DNA of 22,024 bases. Source: Smittium culicis. Lineage: Eukaryota; Kickxellomycota; Harpellomycetes; Harpellales; Legeriomycetaceae. The stretch lies in assembly GCA_001970855.1 (NCBI GenBank), contig LSSN01000706.1, positions 5,416-27,439 of the forward strand. The letters are read 5' to 3'. This document shows positions 19,138 through 22,024 of the stretch, piece by piece. The notes under the pieces are model-generated. The model was not told where the DNA came from. It saw only the letters and a list, made by a program, of their open reading frames with translations, and did not search any database. Position 1 is the first letter of the stretch. Each line of letters begins with the position of its first letter. A program made the translations under genes and the position numbers.

Positions 19138-19188
19138 GTAACTATATTTGATAGACCAAAAATAGCCTACCACCAGATAAAGGGATAA
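19094..19188 (+). repeat. Tandem duplication of the MITE right end (about 48 bp)
   Basis: CTATATTTAGAGGATCAAAA (from 19094) and CTATATTTGATAGACCAAAA (from 19142) begin two successive diverged copies of the MITE terminal segment. Both contain an ATAG(T/C)CTACC(G/A)CC block and finish in an A/G-rich end (GAAAAGAGTAA; AAAGGGATAA). Copy 2 could thus have ended originally at the second one. Confidence 0.75.
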
Positions 19189-19484
19189 AAAATTTAATTT
19201 ATTGATACGTTGATGGGTTTCAAAGCTAATTTAAAATTTGAAGTAACTCTGATATATACCAATAAATGATTGAGCCTCGGAATTATATTATTTATATTGT
19301 AACTAATTTACTAGATATGGCAGGTCATAAACAGTATTCTGGCTGTGAAATAGTTAATAAGCCAGAGAATGAATGTGGAGATCTATACCCAATGAAATAG
19401 CGGATCATTGCAAGGCAAAAAGGAATTCTTAGCGACTTGAAGTTAGCTTGAATGAGTTTTGCACTATAAATGGGCCTCTATCAG
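19189..19484. other. Spacer between MITE copies 2 and 3
   Basis: About 300 bp of A+T-rich sequence. I see no gene, promoter or repeat in it. Confidence 0.5.
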
Positions 19485-19488
19485 TTAA

Positions 19489-19677
19489 CCTTTTACCATC
19501 CAAAACCCTTTGAAAAAATCAAATTTATGATTCGTTTATGATTTATATGTATAATTACTATTAGCTATTAATCAACTATAAACCAATAATTCTTATAGCC
19601 CAGGAATTAAAGTATTTTTATTGAACACAGTTGGCTATATTTGGCAGACCAAAAGTAGTCAATAGCCTGTGAAAGGG
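19489..19677 (+). mobile_element. 189-bp MITE, copy 3 with intact TTAA target duplication
   Basis: The copy is flanked by TTAA on both sides (19485-19488 and 19678-19681). It begins CCTTTTACCATCC and ends CCTGTGAAAGGG, giving short imperfect terminal inverted repeats. Internal CCCTTTGAAAAAATC and TTATGATTCGTTTATG match copies 1 and 2. It is the most complete example for defining family ends, although more diverged internally from the other two. No coding potential. Confidence 0.82.
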
Positions 19678-19792
19678 TTAAACTGTGAGAGTGCATGATG
19701 TATTGGCTCACAGAAATCAAGCAGCAAATAGAGGGCCATGATTTAAAAGCTTACTATAGTAGGGATTTTTAGCAGGTGATAAGGTACAGGAG

Positions 19793-19936
19793 ATGAATGA
19801 AATAAAAAAAAAGTTAAAAAAGTTTGACAGAACAGGTGTTCAGCTGACAGGGCCAATAGTGATATTTAATAATCGGTTGAATGATAGTGCGCCAATAGAC
19901 CTTAGCTACTTGGTTTTATTTCTAATGTATGTATAG
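19793..19936 (+). CDS. Possible 47-aa ORF or gene remnant
   Basis: A short frame from an ATG encodes MNEIKKKLKKFDRTGVQLTG and goes on to PIDLSYLVLFLMYV, with a basic N-terminus and a hydrophobic end. The frame is open upstream of the ATG for a few codons. Just before it (about 19694-19771) another frame reads MMYWLTEIKQQIEGHDLKAY. The two together could be one decayed or spliced gene. I recognise no family, and such a short ORF may be chance. Confidence 0.22.
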   Translation: MNEIKKKLKKFDRTGVQLTGPIVIFNNRLNDSAPIDLSYLVLFLMYV

Positions 19937-20660
19937 AAATGAGTAAACTGATTTGTACAGAAGCAATAAATAGCAAAGATGTCTTGGCCAATTAGTTACC
20001 TCGGGGCGAATACACATACTGCAAATACAGTGCGATCATTGGATAATACCAGCTTCTCTTAGTCTTTGAGTAGTACTGAGAATTTCTAAATAAGTGACGT
20101 ACGTACTATAAAAGATAAATAGAGAAAAAAACGAAATATGAGCTATTTTTGCCACTGGCAGATTTATTAATGATTTACGTATTCAGTACAATCTATATTT
20201 ACACATAGATGAAAATTGAGATTTGCTCTGCCAATAGGCATCGACTGATTGAATATGTATGTAATTTCACAATATTTGTGTAACAACTAAAAATTTTTGA
20301 TTCAAAAATCATCCGTGAGTCTTTTTTGCCATTGGACAGAGCTAACATTGTATATCAACTATAAGCAGTTCACTAAGCGTGTTTATTGGCGGATAAATAG
20401 TGTCCAAAATATAGGTCGGAAGAATCCATCTACAGGCCAATTATCGTAGAATACTAAGTGTCTCAAATAATCCTTACAACATCCAATGAATATATATTGG
20501 TATTATTAGCTGATTTTGTTGGAGCGCCCAATCAAGTATAGTGTATTAATTTTAATACTGCACTGTAAACTGCTTTTGAGCTGTCCACAAAAAATAGAAT
20601 CTGAATTGCTAATAATGCTCTACATTAAAATAACAATCTCTAAATATCATGCAGCCATTG
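19853..20660. promoter_or_regulatory. Cluster of CCAAT / ATTGG motifs upstream of the zinc-cluster gene
   Basis: Core CCAAT on either strand recurs in about 800 bp: GGCCAATAG (about 19852), GCGCCAATAG (about 19899), GGCCAATTAG (about 19986), TCATTGGATAA (about 20036), GCCAATAGGC (about 20231), GCCATTGGAC (about 20328), GGCCAATTAT (about 20437) and GCCATTGGATAA (about 20652). Most are preceded by G or GC. CCAAT is bound by the Hap/NF-Y complex in fungi. Whether these control the gene at 21260 is inference, because the nearest is about 600 bp away. Confidence 0.35.
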
Positions 20661-21259
20661 GATAAGATTAAAATACAGGTTTGGTATAAGAATTGAATTT
20701 ACGTTGAATATTACTAATTGTTATTTAGTTGCAATTCGCACCGATTATTTTTTTGACCTTATTCATCTTTAAATGGAATTTCAAAATTACTATCTGAATT
20801 AGATATAAATTATATATAACCAACACATTAGATCTGACAAGCACGCCTACTGATATATATATATATAATAAACACTCAATGCACTTACTAGATCTAAATC
20901 GCTATACCTACTACTCATTTCAGATATTAGACCTTACTCCAAATACTACCTTATATTAATCTTACATTCCAGCTTATCCTTATTTATAAACTATAGGAGC
21001 TTGTTCTGTTTTTTTTTTCTCTCAGTAACTATAAACGCTTTATACCTCATACTAAAATACTATAATCTTACTATTCATATATACTTTTTAATTATTCAAA
21101 AACACTAGCCCTTTTTCACTACAGCAAGCCATTTCTGTTATATTGGTCTGCCTAATAATACGAAGTTGTTATATTCTCCCAAAATAAAAATATTTTGAAC
21201 TTTTTCCAAAAAGAGTTATCTTCAACTCTAAAAAATAAAATAGATCATATTAATTAACA
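20661..21259 (+). promoter_or_regulatory. Proximal promoter and 5' leader of the zinc-cluster gene
   Basis: The segment holds TATA-like sequences (ATTATATATAACC near 20808-20820) and an (AT)n run (20853-20868). A pyrimidine tract ending TTTTCTCTCAG (AG at 21024-21025) looks like a 3' splice site and could end a 5' UTR intron. An A-rich leader ends TTAATTAACA before the ATG. No other gene is visible here. Confidence 0.4.
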
Positions 21260-22024
21260 ATGAGTTCTTCTGACACAAGGAAGGTATCACTAAAAAAATA
21301 CATTGCCGCAAAGCAACACGCAAAAGATAAGGATCTGGCAGTTCTCAACACATGTATGTGCTGCCAGAAACGCAAAGTTAAATGCGACAGTCTGAAACCA
21401 AGCTGTTCTAACTGTAAAAGAAGGGGAGAATTATGCGAGTACCGCCGCTCGACAAGGTACAGAGTCACACCAGCCAAATCATCACTATCAAAACCTATGA
21501 GGGGTTCTTCCATTGGCCACATACATTATTTCTGTCCAGAAAATAGTTTTGTTCACTCGTCAATTGGTTACACGCCCTCTAGCAATTTGATCAAGCCTCG
21601 AATCACAGCAGATCCCATACATTTAGCCGCTCAACCTCACTCCAACGTGCCAGCCCATGCTTCTGTCTCGCCCTCGCGCGAAAGCATATCTAGTATCAGG
21701 ACTCCTGGTTCCTCGGCTTATGGAGCAAGCCCTCGCCTCACCCATTTTGACTCATCTCCCGCAACGTGTTTGCACGGACTCGCGTCTGAATCCCTGTCAG
21801 ATCATACTGGTATATACCCTGACAGATATCACAACGCCAATAATTATTCTATGCCAGAACACCGAAGCTACACTTCCCAATCCAACACTTCCCTACCCAC
21901 AGTCTACGGCCTTAATCAGTTCAAGCAACCCTCTGATCCTTCCTACAATAATTACTACAGTCACATAAACTCTGTTCCTAATTCTGGCTCCTTACCTACC
22001 CTTTCCAAACCCTACAATTCCTCG
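21260..22024 (+). CDS. Zn2Cys6 (Gal4-type) zinc-cluster transcription factor, 5' part
   Basis: This is a fungal DNA-binding regulator acting in the nucleus. The frame opens at ATG 21260 and stays open for 255 codons to the window end, so the gene continues beyond. The binuclear cluster lies at residues 32-59: CMCCQKRKVKCDSLKPSC then SNCKRRGELC, with spacing C-x2-C-x6-C-x6-C-x2-C-x6-C (C32, C35, C42, C49, C52, C59) and the basic KRKVK stretch typical of half-site contact. The N-terminal 31 residues are basic (LKKYIAAKQHAKDKD). After the cluster the protein is low-complexity, rich in Ser, Pro, Tyr, Asn and His, without a coiled coil visible in the linker. A fungal_trans middle domain would be expected downstream. 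Target genes cannot be told. Overlapping ORFs (21522-21250 on -, 21657-21968 on +) are shadows. Confidence 0.92.
   Translation, partial: MSSSDTRKVSLKKYIAAKQHAKDKDLAVLNTCMCCQKRKVKCDSLKPSCSNCKRRGELCEYRRSTRYRVTPAKSSLSKPMRGSSIGHIHYFCPENSFVHSSIGYTPSSNLIKPRITADPIHLAAQPHSNVPAHASVSPSRESISSIRTPGSSAYGASPRLTHFDSSPATCLHGLASESLSDHTGIYPDRYHNANNYSMPEHRSYTSQSNTSLPTVYGLNQFKQPSDPSYNNYYSHINSVPNSGSLPTLSKPYNSS

Noticed and set aside
21657..21968. 103-codon + strand frame inside the zinc-cluster gene
   Set aside because: It overlaps the main frame, which has the Zn2Cys6 motif and stays open from 21260 to the window end.

Overview
The window looks like a gene-poor stretch of a fungal nuclear genome, most likely an ascomycete. 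The evidence is a metacaspase gene split by four short introns (67-116 bp), a Gal4-type Zn2Cys6 zinc-cluster regulator, and decayed transposons of kinds common in fungi. I cannot name the species. Most of the window is very A+T-rich. The real genes and one retroelement stand out as islands of more balanced composition.

Layout. (1) About 1-2700, + strand: a Ty3/gypsy pol relic (end of RT, RNase H, integrase, C-terminal module), broken by stops and frameshifts. (2) 2.7-7.77 kb: an A+T-rich desert with no supportable gene. (3) 7766-12109, - strand: a decayed tyrosine-recombinase (DIRS/Ngaro-type) retrotransposon with gag, RT, RNase H and tyrosine recombinase in order, bounded by a 28-bp inverted repeat. 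(4) About 12.58-13.59 kb, + strand: a probable piggyBac-type transposase relic. (5) 13770-14075, +: a small gene for a Cys-containing, N-glycosylation-site-rich protein with a C-terminal hydrophobic tail. (6) 14876-17310, -: a five-exon metacaspase (688 aa by my splice model) with a long Q/N/Y-rich prodomain containing eight 9-residue repeats. (7) 17.3-21.26 kb: a long intergenic region with three copies of a 189-bp TTAA-flanked MITE, two of them head to head and forming 67-bp inverted arms, plus a cluster of CCAAT motifs. (8) 21260 to the window end, +: the 5' part of a Zn2Cys6 transcription factor gene.

How the parts relate. The small gene and the metacaspase converge; the metacaspase and the zinc-cluster gene diverge across the MITE-bearing region. 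The 189-bp MITEs have piggyBac-like hallmarks (TTAA target, CCCTTT-type ends), and a piggyBac-like transposase relic lies about 5 kb away. This may be a non-autonomous family and a remnant of the kind of enzyme that moved it. Many stops in the transposon relics sit where relatives have Gln, Arg or Trp, which fits C-to-T decay (RIP or cytosine deamination). No tRNA, rRNA or CRISPR array was seen.
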